Assembly (NCBI GenBank): GCA_964415065.1
Contig: CAYPYX010000006.1
Location: 16,165-80,164, forward strand
From: VMCP01 sp964415065
Lineage (GTDB): Bacteria > Bacteroidota > Bacteroidia > NS11-12g > UBA955
DNA: 64,000 bases
Direction of reading: 5' to 3'
In this document: positions 9,262-18,342 of the stretch, one piece after another
How the letters are laid out: every line of letters starts with the position of its first letter
How positions within the stretch are numbered: the first letter of the stretch is position 1
Program-made: the position numbers and the translations under genes
The notes under the pieces: generated by a model
The model's database searches: none
Seen by the model: the letters and a program-made list of their open reading frames with translations, nothing else
Told to the model about the DNA's origin: nothing

Positions 9262-9930
9262 ATGAAAAACGTAATTATCATTTCAGCACATCCCGATGAT
9301 GAAACAATAGGAGCTGGTGGAACCTTGTTGAAACATAAAAGAAATGGAGATAACATTTTTTGGATAAATGTAACCTCAATAAATGAGACTCAAGGATTTT
9401 CAAAAGAGAAGATTATCCAACGAAATGAAGAAATCGAAAAGGTATCGAATCTTTATGGATTTAAAGATGTTTTTCTTTTGGATTATCCGACAATGACTTT
9501 AACTAGTGAGTCGATATTAACATTAGTTCCTAAAATATCTTCGATTTTCAACTCCGTGAGGCCCGAGATACTATACTCACTCAATCGTTCAGATGCGCAT
9601 TCAGACCATCGTGTGCTATCTCAGGCGGTTATGGCTTGTACAAAATCATTTAGACATCCATATTTGAAAAAAGTATTAATGTATGAGTGTATCTCAGAAA
9701 CTGAATTCGCACCAGCCTTTCCAGAGAATATCTTTATTCCCAATTATTTTGTCGATATCTCGGATTTTATTGATGAAAAAATAGAAATTATGAAGATTTA
9801 TGATTCGGAAATCGGACAACCTCCTTTTCCTAGAAGTATAGAAAATTTAAAAGCTTTAGCAACATTCAGGGGCGCATCTTCAGGCTGTTTATTTGCAGAA
9901 GCTTTTCAAGTAGTAAAAATTATTGATTAG
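9262..9930 (+). CDS. PIG-L/LmbE-family N-deacetylase
   Basis: Zinc-dependent deacetylase fold: the metal motif SAHPDDE is at residues 8-14 and the second motif DAHSDH at 111-116 supplies the further His ligands. Family members remove N-acetyl groups from GlcNAc-like moieties. It begins on the base after the legG stop, so it is in the same operon. It is not one of the standard legionaminic acid enzymes; with the GNAT gene two places upstream it may swap an N-acetyl for another acyl group on the nonulosonic acid or a precursor. That is an inference. 222 residues, no signal peptide, so probably cytoplasmic. Confidence 0.75.
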   Translation: MKNVIIISAHPDDETIGAGGTLLKHKRNGDNIFWINVTSINETQGFSKEKIIQRNEEIEKVSNLYGFKDVFLLDYPTMTLTSESILTLVPKISSIFNSVRPEILYSLNRSDAHSDHRVLSQAVMACTKSFRHPYLKKVLMYECISETEFAPAFPENIFIPNYFVDISDFIDEKIEIMKIYDSEIGQPPFPRSIENLKALATFRGASSGCLFAEAFQVVKIID

Positions 9931-10076
9931 TCGTAAACTTCTATTTGATTATTTTTTTCAGCCAATAGTGTTTTTATTTAGCAAGAATCGAAACATTATT
10001 TAACATTGGAATTTAATACAATATAACAAGTATCTTTTGTGTAACGACAATCGTTGAGTTTACTCGATTAATAATG

Positions 10077-12209
10077 TTAATCAATTACATATAATACGCC
10101 TTTTTCGTGTATGATTCGCTTAGACGGAAATTGGCCCTTTATTATATATATGTAATTTCCATCGGGAACTGGTTTGCCCATAAATGTTGCATCCCAGTAT
10201 TCGAACTGATCAGTAGATTTATAAATTTCCTCACCCCAGCGATTGAGTATTAATAATTTATAATCAATCAATTCATGCGAAAAATACGGTTTGAAAACAT
10301 TGTTAATATTTGATTTTCGAGGTGTAAATGCGTTAGGTATATAATACTCTTCTAAATCTGATATTGTCACATGAATACATTTCTCAATCGAATCGCGGCA
10401 TTTATTTTTGTCTTCAACCACCAATCTGTAACAATAATTATCAGAGGAATTTACTGTATCATAAAGTAAGAGTTGGTTTCCAATAGGTTTTCCGTTTGTA
10501 TATTTCCAAGTATGATTTAATGAGTCGTTTTTGGTTGTTTCCAAAATTAATTCTTTCAATTTTTGACTAATTGTGTTCAATGTAATGGTAAATGTTGGTT
10601 TAGGAAGGCTATAAGTTAGAAAATCTATTTTCTGATTTGATTCACAATCATTGGAATCAATAACCATGATTAAAACTGTGTGCTTTCCAGGTGTTGGCAT
10701 AATTTTCGAAAAAGTAAACTGGTTTTTTGTAGTGCCATCATCAAATTGCCAAAATGCGGATTTGTATTTTAACTTATTTGCATCAATAACTTCAAAATTT
10801 TGACTCCTGCCTAAGCAATCATTATTGGTGTTAAAATTTATTAAAGTTGTGTCAATTACATTATAGTTAATCACTGCGGAATCTATGCAACCTGTTGTAT
10901 TCGCTTTTCCCGTTACTTTAACTTGATTTTTGGAAGATTTTGTGCTGAGGGTTGTATTTATTGATGCAATATTTTTAATTTGTTTGGTATCATTCTTGTC
11001 AAAATAAATCCATTCATAATTCATTTGGGAATTTGTGTAGTTAGATGATTTACCGTTTAAGGTCACTAGAGGATTATTACTACACAATGTAGAATCTGAA
11101 ATGTCACAAATTAGTTTGGGCTTGGGTTGAACAATTAAACTTAGTGTGTCTGAACCACAAGAAGTGAAAATTTTAAACTTATACCTACCAGCAGGAAAAT
11201 TAGATTTGAATTGATTATTTGTAAGATTGGTGTTTTTTAATCCTGAAGTTATAGGGCAATCTTCAACTAGTGTAATGAAATCAGAATTCAAAAGGGGGTT
11301 GCCATTCAATTGCAAATAGTCTTTTAAGTTTAACGTGCTTCCATCAAATTCACAAGTCTTAGGCAATTTTGAAAACGTAAACTTACATGTTGAATTATAC
11401 GGTTCAGTTATAACTTCTACCCAATCCAGCAAATCATCTGTACAGAATACCAATCGGGCATTTTCACTGTAGCTCAAATTTGATAATTTACCTACAAAAA
11501 TAGGATTGTTTAGGCTATACATATTGCCACCTGCTTCTTCAGCTGTATATGATTTAACAAATAATGAATCATTAGATACCCATAATTTCATAGAAACTTC
11601 AATCCATTTTGCCCAATTTAATGAAGTATTTATGTTGGTCATAAAAAAGTTATCAGCTTGAACATCTGTTCCTCTATTTCTTCCTCCCCAGAATGTTGGC
11701 CAACCTCCTATTAAATAACCAACTGGTTTATCTCCTCCAGCCTCAGTAACGATTGGATGGTAATATTTATTATTTGGAGGGACAAAGCCAAACCAATATT
11801 CATTATATTCACCACCAGATGAAGAATATCTATTGTAAAATCTTCCCTTAAATGTTATCGAATGTGTTTTTAAATTATATAATTTCGTAGTATAAAGTCC
11901 GCACGAGCCATAATGTGGTCCAGCAGCATAAACATTTGATACATTTCCAGCGGGATTATAATGGCTACTCGCTATACTGTACAATGAGTTACTGGCAGTC
12001 TGGGCACTTCCACTATATTCCACAACTAAAGGAGTTGAGTAAGAAGACATATTATAAACTTCTTCAAATGTGCCTGAAGAAGGAATGCTTAAAAAAGTTA
12101 AATTTGATGAAATCATATCATAACGATTTGAATCTATCTGGGAATAACTAATTTTTGAAGTAAACCCAATTACAAAAAGAATTGTGATGAATATATTTCT
12201 TAATTTCAT
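10077..12209 (-). CDS. Secreted protein with type B T9SS sorting domain
   Basis: A 710-residue surface or secreted protein. The ATG at 12209 (MKLRNIFITILFVIGF) gives a clean signal peptide ending near YSQ; an upstream TTG at 12236 is less likely. Residues about 30-280 form a Gly/Tyr/Ser-rich beta domain I do not recognise, with WGGRNRGTDVQ and similar aromatic motifs. The middle holds Ig/PKD-like repeats (FWQFDDGTTKNQF). The C-terminus, from YIPNAFTPRKSNINNVF through LLILNRWGEEIYKS to the end, is the gliding motility-associated CHU_C sorting domain that directs export through T9SS. It lies convergent to the PIG-L gene with 146 nt between, which hold no clear terminator. Confidence 0.8.
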   Translation of the reverse strand: MKLRNIFITILFVIGFTSKISYSQIDSNRYDMISSNLTFLSIPSSGTFEEVYNMSSYSTPLVVEYSGSAQTASNSLYSIASSHYNPAGNVSNVYAAGPHYGSCGLYTTKLYNLKTHSITFKGRFYNRYSSSGGEYNEYWFGFVPPNNKYYHPIVTEAGGDKPVGYLIGGWPTFWGGRNRGTDVQADNFFMTNINTSLNWAKWIEVSMKLWVSNDSLFVKSYTAEEAGGNMYSLNNPIFVGKLSNLSYSENARLVFCTDDLLDWVEVITEPYNSTCKFTFSKLPKTCEFDGSTLNLKDYLQLNGNPLLNSDFITLVEDCPITSGLKNTNLTNNQFKSNFPAGRYKFKIFTSCGSDTLSLIVQPKPKLICDISDSTLCSNNPLVTLNGKSSNYTNSQMNYEWIYFDKNDTKQIKNIASINTTLSTKSSKNQVKVTGKANTTGCIDSAVINYNVIDTTLINFNTNNDCLGRSQNFEVIDANKLKYKSAFWQFDDGTTKNQFTFSKIMPTPGKHTVLIMVIDSNDCESNQKIDFLTYSLPKPTFTITLNTISQKLKELILETTKNDSLNHTWKYTNGKPIGNQLLLYDTVNSSDNYCYRLVVEDKNKCRDSIEKCIHVTISDLEEYYIPNAFTPRKSNINNVFKPYFSHELIDYKLLILNRWGEEIYKSTDQFEYWDATFMGKPVPDGNYIYIIKGQFPSKRIIHEKGVLYVID

Positions 12210-12397
12210 ATGAATCATTTTTAATATTAGAAACAAAAGTACGCTGAGAATTTCACTTAAAATATAGTGATATGTAACTATATATAATCGATTTTTTAAT
12301 TCATAATCATCCCAATTTCTAATCTATATTAACCTCTTCCGCATTTTATGTTTGTCTATTTAAAATTGCTTGACTTTATTTGCATCGAATTTATACC

Positions 12398-12973
12398 ATG
12401 TTAAACTTGATTTTATTTGGCCCCCCAGGCGCAGGAAAAGGAACTCAAAGCGAAAAGTTGATTTCTAAATATCATTTGAAACACATTTCAACAGGCGATT
12501 TGCTTAGAGCCGAGCGTCAAGAAGGTACTGAACTGGGAATTCAAGCCAATGAATACATTTCCAAAGGAGAATTAGTGCCCGATGCAGTTGTGATTGGCAT
12601 GGTGCGTAATTTTATGCTTTCTAATACCGATTCTCACGGTTTTATTTTCGATGGGTTTCCAAGAACCATTCCTCAAGCAGAAGCATTGGATGCCATGTTG
12701 ACTGAATTTAATGCACAAATTGATGTGGTTTTAGGTTTGGAAGTGCAAGAAGATGAATTGGTTAAGCGCTTATTGTTGAGAGGACAAACCAGCGGTAGAG
12801 CAGATGATCAAAGTGAAGAAACCATCCGTACTCGCTTCCATGAATACCAAAACAAAACTCTACCTATTCAAGGTTATTACGATCAAAAATCTAAATATGT
12901 TGGGGTTCATGGTATTGGGGAAATCGATGAGATTTTCTCGCAACTTTGTGAGAAAATTGATGCATTGAATTGA
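12398..12973 (+). CDS. adk: Adenylate kinase
   Basis: Catalyses ATP + AMP to 2 ADP. P-loop GPPGAGKGT at residues 8-16, AMP-binding STGDLLR, DGFPRT segment, and a short-LID form with RGQTSGRADD in place of a zinc-finger LID. 191 residues, the common short bacterial form. The ATG at 12398 (MLNLILFGPPGAGKG) is chosen over an upstream TTG at 12380, because the P-loop must be near the N-terminus. The last codons and stop are part of an 18-bp direct repeat (see repeat at 12961). Upstream 188 nt to the divergent T9SS gene contain no exact TAnnTTTG match close to the start. Confidence 0.95.
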   Translation: MLNLILFGPPGAGKGTQSEKLISKYHLKHISTGDLLRAERQEGTELGIQANEYISKGELVPDAVVIGMVRNFMLSNTDSHGFIFDGFPRTIPQAEALDAMLTEFNAQIDVVLGLEVQEDELVKRLLLRGQTSGRADDQSEETIRTRFHEYQNKTLPIQGYYDQKSKYVGVHGIGEIDEIFSQLCEKIDALN

Positions 12974-13003
12974 TTTAAGATGCAATGCATTGAATTGATT
13001 TAA
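12961..13003 (+). repeat. 18-bp direct repeat at the adk 3' end
   Basis: TGCATTGAATTGATTTAA occurs exactly at 12961-12978, spanning the last adk codons and stop, and again at 12986-13003, period 25. It looks like a tandem duplication of the gene's 3' end. Confidence 0.85.
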
Positions 13004-13014
13004 CCCATCAGTCA

Positions 13015-13046
13015 TTGCAGTTTTACTCATCCCAATTTTATCTTTG
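13015..13046 (+). promoter_or_regulatory. Promoter of the YjjG-like gene
   Basis: TTG at 13015-13017, 21-nt spacer, TATCTTTG at 13039-13046. Both elements and the spacing fit the Bacteroidota TTG/TAnnTTTG promoter. ATG follows 13 nt later. Confidence 0.5.
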
Positions 13047-13059
13047 AAACAATCCATCA

Positions 13060-13830
13060 ATGACCCACTATAGACTTCCCCAGGAACGAATAGAATGGGT
13101 ATTTCTTGACCTCGATAATACGTTGTGGGATTTTGATGCCAACGCAAAAGAAGCCCTTAAAGTACTTTTTGAACGACATAATCTCCAGCTTCATACTGGT
13201 TACCAAGTTGATCAGTTTATTTCTTTGTACGAAGATGTGAATAAAGCTTATTGGAAACGGTATGAAAAAGGAGAAGTTAGTAAAGAAACCCTTAGAACAG
13301 CGCGATTTACCGATACGTTTGCATTGATGGGATTGGCGCCGGGTTTATGGCCAGAAAATGTGTGGTTGGAGTATTTGGAAATTTGTCCGTTAATGCCCCT
13401 TTTAACGCCGAATGCTCTTGAAGCCCTGTCAAAACTTAGTCAGAAATTCAGATTAGGAATATTGACCAATGGTTTTGAGGAAACTCAGGCTGTTAAACTT
13501 AAAGAGTCGGGGATTTTGCCCTTTATTGATTTTGTTCAATCCTCCGAGGCGGTAAATGATGCAAAGCCCAATGTTTCGTTTTTTGAATTGGCCTTGAGTC
13601 GAGTTAATGTTAAGAAGGTCAATTGTTTGTACATCGGTGATAATATACAAACTGATGTTTTAGGAGGAGTGAATGCCGGTATATTAACCTATCATTTTCG
13701 ATACGAAATGGATGACTCTTCTACATGTAATTGCTTTCAGGCCGAATCGACGAATGATAGCTCCCCTTTTTTCGGAGGATGCGTTGAAAATCTGCTCGAT
13801 TGGGCAACACAGCTCGTCGATATGGATTAG
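13060..13830 (+). CDS. HAD-family nucleotidase, YjjG-like
   Basis: HAD phosphatase with motif I FLDLDNTLWDF (nucleophile D17, acid/base D19), motif II ILTNGF, and motif IV IGDNIQTDVLGGVNAG. The phrase DLDNTLWDF and the cap layout match the YjjG group, which dephosphorylates non-canonical pyrimidine nucleotides and so cleans the nucleotide pool; substrate is inferred from the group. 256 residues, about 25-30 longer than E. coli YjjG; the extra length is in a Cys/Ser-rich tail (TCNCFQAESTNDSSPFFGGC). It follows adk by 86 nt with its own promoter. Confidence 0.8.
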   Translation: MTHYRLPQERIEWVFLDLDNTLWDFDANAKEALKVLFERHNLQLHTGYQVDQFISLYEDVNKAYWKRYEKGEVSKETLRTARFTDTFALMGLAPGLWPENVWLEYLEICPLMPLLTPNALEALSKLSQKFRLGILTNGFEETQAVKLKESGILPFIDFVQSSEAVNDAKPNVSFFELALSRVNVKKVNCLYIGDNIQTDVLGGVNAGILTYHFRYEMDDSSTCNCFQAESTNDSSPFFGGCVENLLDWATQLVDMD

Positions 13831-13849
13831 AATCTCAATGATTTTTCGT

Positions 13850-13857
13850 TATTTTTG
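13850..13857 (+). promoter_or_regulatory. -7 element (TATTTTTG) of the T9SS type A cargo gene
   Basis: Exact TAnnTTTG match with only 5 nt before the ATG at 13863, so the mRNA is probably leaderless or nearly so. Confidence 0.5.
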
Positions 13858-13862
13858 TAATT

Positions 13863-14534
13863 ATGAAAAAATTATTGTTGGTAATTGCATCTGCATTTTC
13901 ATTGAATGCATTTGCGCAAACATTTGCACCAAAAGAAGGAGATAAAGTTGATTTTTACCCTCCCGTTTCTGGATATTTAGATTGCGTTATACATATTGAG
14001 AACAAAACGAATTCAACTTTACATTTGGAATACAAGAAGTTGGTTGTTGACTTTCCTTCAACTTGGAATGCTGCATTTTGTGATAACCGCAATTGTTTTG
14101 AGGGATTCGTAGATCAAGATACCTTTTCTCCCATTCCTGCTGGTGATGATAAAAACAGCATGAAAATTACTGTTTATCCAAATGGTAAAGCAGATACCGC
14201 ATTTATTCAGTACACAGTTTGGGATAGAAACAATCCAAGTAACAGCGATACATGGACGTTTAATGTTTATGTACGTTGGGGTGCTGATGTAATTGAAAAC
14301 AGTAGTACAACTTCTTCAAAATTGTATCCAAACCCTTGCCAAAATGAATTAACTATAGCTAGTGCGAATGCGTCTATTGATGAAGCATGGGTTATTGATG
14401 TAACGGGTAAAAAATCGCCTGCTGTTTTGCACAACGGTGTTGTGAATACTTCGGCACTTCCGAATGGAATGTACTGGGTTCAATGGAAAGCGGGTAAAAC
14501 CATCAATTCCATGCCTTTCTCGGTTTTGAGATAA
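13863..14534 (+). CDS. Secreted protein with type A T9SS sorting domain
   Basis: A 223-residue exported protein. Signal peptide MKKLLLVIASAFSLNAFAQ ends with a typical Bacteroidota AQ site. Residues about 20-140 are a beta-sandwich-like segment with a CDNRNCF motif that could form a disulfide; I do not recognise the family. The C-terminal 70 residues, from SSKLYPNPCQNELTI through NGMYWVQWKAG, form the T9SS type A (Por secretion) sorting domain, so the protein is probably released or anchored at the cell surface. It is followed 7 nt later by the vWA membrane gene in the same direction, which may share its transcript. Confidence 0.8.
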   Translation: MKKLLLVIASAFSLNAFAQTFAPKEGDKVDFYPPVSGYLDCVIHIENKTNSTLHLEYKKLVVDFPSTWNAAFCDNRNCFEGFVDQDTFSPIPAGDDKNSMKITVYPNGKADTAFIQYTVWDRNNPSNSDTWTFNVYVRWGADVIENSSTTSSKLYPNPCQNELTIASANASIDEAWVIDVTGKKSPAVLHNGVVNTSALPNGMYWVQWKAGKTINSMPFSVLR

Positions 14535-14541
14535 GCATTCC

Positions 14542-16806
14542 ATGAAGCTTGAAATTCAATGGTACGCCATACCGATTTCGTTGTTAATTGGTTTATTTCT
14601 AGCTTGGCTCGTTTATCGAAATCAATTAAATAAGCAATACTACAAATGGCTATTTGGTCTTAGGACCTTGGGCTTGACACTACTATTTTTATTGTTGTTT
14701 GAGCCCAGTATCCACTGGGTTTCATCGCGTGAAGTAAAGCCGCTGTTGGTATTATATCGGGATGCAAGTAAATCGGCGAACTTAGATACAAGAGAACAGT
14801 CATTGCAAATTAATTCTCTGATCCAAAAGCGCTTTAATGGTGATATAGAAGTGCAGTTAATCGCATTCGGTAGTGAATTGATGGGTGAATCTTGGGATTC
14901 ATTAGCGGCAACTGATAACAATACTGCTGTATCCAAATCTCAGAACAATAATGTAGAGAATTCGAACGATTTTCCTTGGATTCGTTTATCCAATAACATG
15001 GGTTTCGAAACCCGTTTGTTTGAAGTAACACAAGATTTATTGGAAATCGAAAAACGGAAAAACGCCGTAGGAGCTCTTTTGATTTCAGACGGTATTCTGA
15101 ATTCGGGTCCAAGTCCTTTAGGTATTTCTCGAAAATTTGTTAAGCCTTTACTCGTTATTGGTACTGGTGATAGTAGCAGGATTCCAGATGTCAGCGTTAA
15201 GGAGTTGATGGGAAATGACGATGTGTTTTTAGGTAACAGCACATCTATTTCAGGTGAAGTTGAATTTCAAAACTTGGAAAATGCGAAAGTGAAGTTGGAA
15301 TTAATGGAGGATGGTAAAGTCATTCAAACCAAACTGGTTCAACTTACAACGTCTAATTTTTCTGGTAAACAGGCAAACAAAAGATCAAATTCAATTAAAC
15401 GACAAAATTATCAATTTGATTATGTGGGGAAGCAAGTCGGCGCACATTTTGTACAGGTGCGTTGCAGCTCCGTTCAGGATGAAAATCTAAAGAATAATCT
15501 TGTTGGAAAAAGTATTAGAGTAATAGATCGTAAAAAGAAGATCGCTATCGTTTACGGGAAACCGCATCCAGATATAAAAGCAATAGCAGAGTCCTTAAGC
15601 ACAACCGTTCAAAACGAAGTAGTTTTAAGTTCTGAAAATGAACCCCTGCCTGCTGCTGACCTCTATATTTTACATGGAATTGAAAACGCTCGTTCATTTG
15701 AATCGATAGAACAGAACAATTCGCCAATTTGGGTTTTTGCTAATACTCCTGCCTCTTTGGTCTATGCTAATAAAAACTCCGGAGTTTCAGTTGCGAACAT
15801 TTCTCGAATTACTACTTTTCAAACAGTTGGTATTTCTTCTAATCCAGAGTTCTCACTGTTTGATTGGGGAATGAATGATGATAAAACGAATCAATTGAAC
15901 ACAATGAATAATTCAACTTCAGTGAATTCTGCTGCTTTGAAACTGCATAATATCTGGGGTGGAGTTTCTGCAGTGTTGGTAAAATTGAATTCTGGGATAC
16001 CATCAATGACCCAGTTTAAGCAAGTTTGGAACAATACTCTTACAGAATTTCCATTGTGTAATTTAAATGTAAAAGGGGATGTTTCTAGTGTTTGGTTTTG
16101 GGGTGAAGGCATTTGGAAATGCCGGATGAACGAATTTAGAAAGCGAAGTTCTACGGACTATTTTGATGCTTGGGTGAATAACAATGTCCAATGGCTGGGA
16201 AGAAATCCCTCTGACAATAATGGTTTTAGGATTATTACAAGCAGTGATCAAACTCAATTAGGTAAATTGACTAAGTTTAAAGTTGTTCGACTGGATGCTG
16301 CAGGAAATAAATCCAATTCGGATAATATCTTGGTTCAAATGTTAACTCCCAATGGACAAACCAAAGAATTAAATGTACTTAAAACAGATCAAGAGTACGT
16401 TGGGAATTTTGTTCCTTCACAAGATGGGTTGATGAAAATTAAAGTGCAATTAAAGGGAAGTCCCAATATTAATGCGGAAAAAATGATTCAAGTAAATTCG
16501 TATTCCTTAGAAGAGAAAAACCTCTGTTCGGATTTCGATTTATTGAGAAAGTTTGCAAGAAATCACCAAGGAGATTTCGTTATAGGTTTGAGGTCGAATC
16601 TTTCATCCCCAGAAGAAAAAAATAAAATAAACAGCGAGGTTTTAGAAAAAGTGGAAAGTTGGATTATTCAGAATAAGTTAAATCAAATAAAACTGGTAGA
16701 TGAAAATCGAAATTTAACGGTTAAGGATTTTTGGGGATATCTAGCCTTGATCGCATTGATTTTTACGGTTGAATGGATTCTTAGAAAGCGATTTGGACAA
16801 GTATAG
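14542..16806 (+). CDS. Membrane protein with vWA-like domain
   Basis: A 754-residue protein with two N-terminal membrane segments (about residues 8-25 and 38-54) and one near the C-terminus (735-750). Between them lies a large soluble part. Right after the second span comes a vWA-like strand ending in D74-A-S-K-S78, which fits the DxSxS metal-site motif, then a later ALLISDGILNSGP strand-loop (around 180). This topology is common for Bacteroidota BatA-like proteins and relatives of unknown function. A polar Asn/Ser-rich loop (NNTAVSKSQNNNVENSN) interrupts the domain. It lies 7 nt after the T9SS cargo gene. No function is claimed beyond possible protein-protein interaction at the inner membrane. 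Confidence 0.6.
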   Translation: MKLEIQWYAIPISLLIGLFLAWLVYRNQLNKQYYKWLFGLRTLGLTLLFLLLFEPSIHWVSSREVKPLLVLYRDASKSANLDTREQSLQINSLIQKRFNGDIEVQLIAFGSELMGESWDSLAATDNNTAVSKSQNNNVENSNDFPWIRLSNNMGFETRLFEVTQDLLEIEKRKNAVGALLISDGILNSGPSPLGISRKFVKPLLVIGTGDSSRIPDVSVKELMGNDDVFLGNSTSISGEVEFQNLENAKVKLELMEDGKVIQTKLVQLTTSNFSGKQANKRSNSIKRQNYQFDYVGKQVGAHFVQVRCSSVQDENLKNNLVGKSIRVIDRKKKIAIVYGKPHPDIKAIAESLSTTVQNEVVLSSENEPLPAADLYILHGIENARSFESIEQNNSPIWVFANTPASLVYANKNSGVSVANISRITTFQTVGISSNPEFSLFDWGMNDDKTNQLNTMNNSTSVNSAALKLHNIWGGVSAVLVKLNSGIPSMTQFKQVWNNTLTEFPLCNLNVKGDVSSVWFWGEGIWKCRMNEFRKRSSTDYFDAWVNNNVQWLGRNPSDNNGFRIITSSDQTQLGKLTKFKVVRLDAAGNKSNSDNILVQMLTPNGQTKELNVLKTDQEYVGNFVPSQDGLMKIKVQLKGSPNINAEKMIQVNSYSLEEKNLCSDFDLLRKFARNHQGDFVIGLRSNLSSPEEKNKINSEVLEKVESWIIQNKLNQIKLVDENRNLTVKDFWGYLALIALIFTVEWILRKRFGQV

Positions 16807-16837
16807 TTGGTTTTTGTCGATGCTTCTCCTTGTAGAA

Positions 16838-16865
16838 TTGCATAAAATCCCAGCATTTATCTTTG
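16838..16865 (+). promoter_or_regulatory. Promoter of mnmA
   Basis: TTG at 16838-16840, 17-nt spacer, TATCTTTG at 16858-16865. This predicts a leader of about 80-85 nt before the mnmA ATG. Confidence 0.45.
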
Positions 16866-16954
16866 TGACAGATTTAATTGATTTTAAAACAGAATGACGA
16901 ACTTTGTGGATCATTGGGTATAATCTTATTGGATGTTTAAAGCAACTCAATTAA

Positions 16955-18253
16955 ATGAAAAGTAATTCAAGAGTTATTGTAGGAATGAGTGGCGGAGTTG
17001 ATAGCTCCGTTGCTGCATATTTGTTGAAAGAGCAGGGGTATGACGTGGTCGGATTGTTTATGCGAAACTGGAATGATGCTTCGGTTACTCTTGAAGATGA
17101 ATGTCCTTGGATTGATGATAGTCGCGATGCCATGTTGGTGGCAGATCAACTTGGAATTCCATTTCAAGTTATTGATATGAGTGAAGTTTACAAGGAGAGA
17201 ATTGTAGATTATATGTTTCATGAATATCAAATTGGGAGAACACCTAATCCGGATGTGCTCTGTAATCGGGAAATTAAATTTGATTTGTTCTTAGAAGAAG
17301 CATTGAAGTTGGGTGCTGATTTTGTGGGTACGGGACATTATGTGCGAAAAGGAATCGTTTTAAATGCATCTGGAGCAGAGGAATTTCAATTGTTGAGAGG
17401 ATTAGATCCCAATAAAGACCAAAGTTATTTTCTATGTCAATTGAATCAATTCCAGTTGAGTAAGGCACTTTTCCCAATTGGTGAACTACAGAAATCGGAG
17501 GTTCGTAAAATAGCGGAAGAAATTGGCCTTGTTACAGCCAATAAGAAGGATTCTCAGGGGCTATGCTTTATCGGTAAAGTGAGTTTACCTGAGTTTTTAC
17601 AACAAAAATTAGAAATTAAAAAAGGCGAAGTATTTGAAATTGCAGCCAACGACCCAAGTGTTGTAGGATATAAAGAACAGGTTTTTGGTAGAGTAGAGGA
17701 TGTTGAAATGAAACCTACGGCCGGAATTAATGATTCCGGAATTAATGAATCTTTAAATGAAGTTAATGAATCATTGAGCTTGGCAAATTCCAAGATACTT
17801 TTGGCGAAACTACGATTGAATTTGAATGAATGTCAATGGATTCCAACAGGTGAACATCGAGGTGCTCATTTTTATACTCGTGGACAACGTAAAGGGCTGC
17901 AAATCGGAGGAAAACCATTGCCTTTGTTTATTCTAAACACAGATGTAGAGAATAATCGCATTTTTGTAGGACAAGGTGAAGATCATCCTGCATTGTTTTA
18001 TCGCGGTTTGATGGTAAAAAAGGAAGAAGCACATTGGGTGCGTCCGAGTCTAATTGATTCGTCATTGAAAAGTAAAAAATTAACGTGTCAAATTCGCTAC
18101 CGACAAGCGGCTTTCCCTTGTGAATTAATTGAGGATTCCGAGGGGAATATTATAGTATATTTTAGCCACCCTCATAAGAGTGTCACTCCAGGGCAATTTG
18201 TTAGTGTTTTTGATGGAAACGAATTGATTTTTAGTGGTGCAATTTTCGAATAA
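16955..18253 (+). CDS. mnmA: tRNA-specific 2-thiouridylase MnmA
   Basis: Thiolates U34 of Lys, Glu and Gln tRNAs using ATP and persulfide sulfur. The PP-loop motif GMSGGVDSSVAAYLL is at residues 10-24, the catalytic cysteine region VLCNREIKF near 103-111, and the second catalytic segment SQGLCFIGK follows near 202. GAHFYTRGQRKGL and the C-terminal beta barrel complete the enzyme. At 432 residues it is longer than usual: about residues 250-297 are a polar insertion with near-repeats (GINDSGINESLNEVNESL) ahead of GEHRGAHF. The catalytic core is intact, so the insertion is probably tolerated on the surface. Monocistronic by position. Confidence 0.93.
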   Translation: MKSNSRVIVGMSGGVDSSVAAYLLKEQGYDVVGLFMRNWNDASVTLEDECPWIDDSRDAMLVADQLGIPFQVIDMSEVYKERIVDYMFHEYQIGRTPNPDVLCNREIKFDLFLEEALKLGADFVGTGHYVRKGIVLNASGAEEFQLLRGLDPNKDQSYFLCQLNQFQLSKALFPIGELQKSEVRKIAEEIGLVTANKKDSQGLCFIGKVSLPEFLQQKLEIKKGEVFEIAANDPSVVGYKEQVFGRVEDVEMKPTAGINDSGINESLNEVNESLSLANSKILLAKLRLNLNECQWIPTGEHRGAHFYTRGQRKGLQIGGKPLPLFILNTDVENNRIFVGQGEDHPALFYRGLMVKKEEAHWVRPSLIDSSLKSKKLTCQIRYRQAAFPCELIEDSEGNIIVYFSHPHKSVTPGQFVSVFDGNELIFSGAIFE

Positions 18254-18342
18254 TGAACAATTCGAAAGTCTAATTGTTGGGTTATTGTATTTGAAATTGT
18301 TTTTTCGTCGCAAAAAAAATCACATTGGTAGAAAATAATGAG

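Noticed and set aside
12210..12236. Longer N-terminus of the T9SS protein from TTG 12236
   Set aside because: The ATG at 12209 gives a clean signal peptide; the extra nine residues do not.
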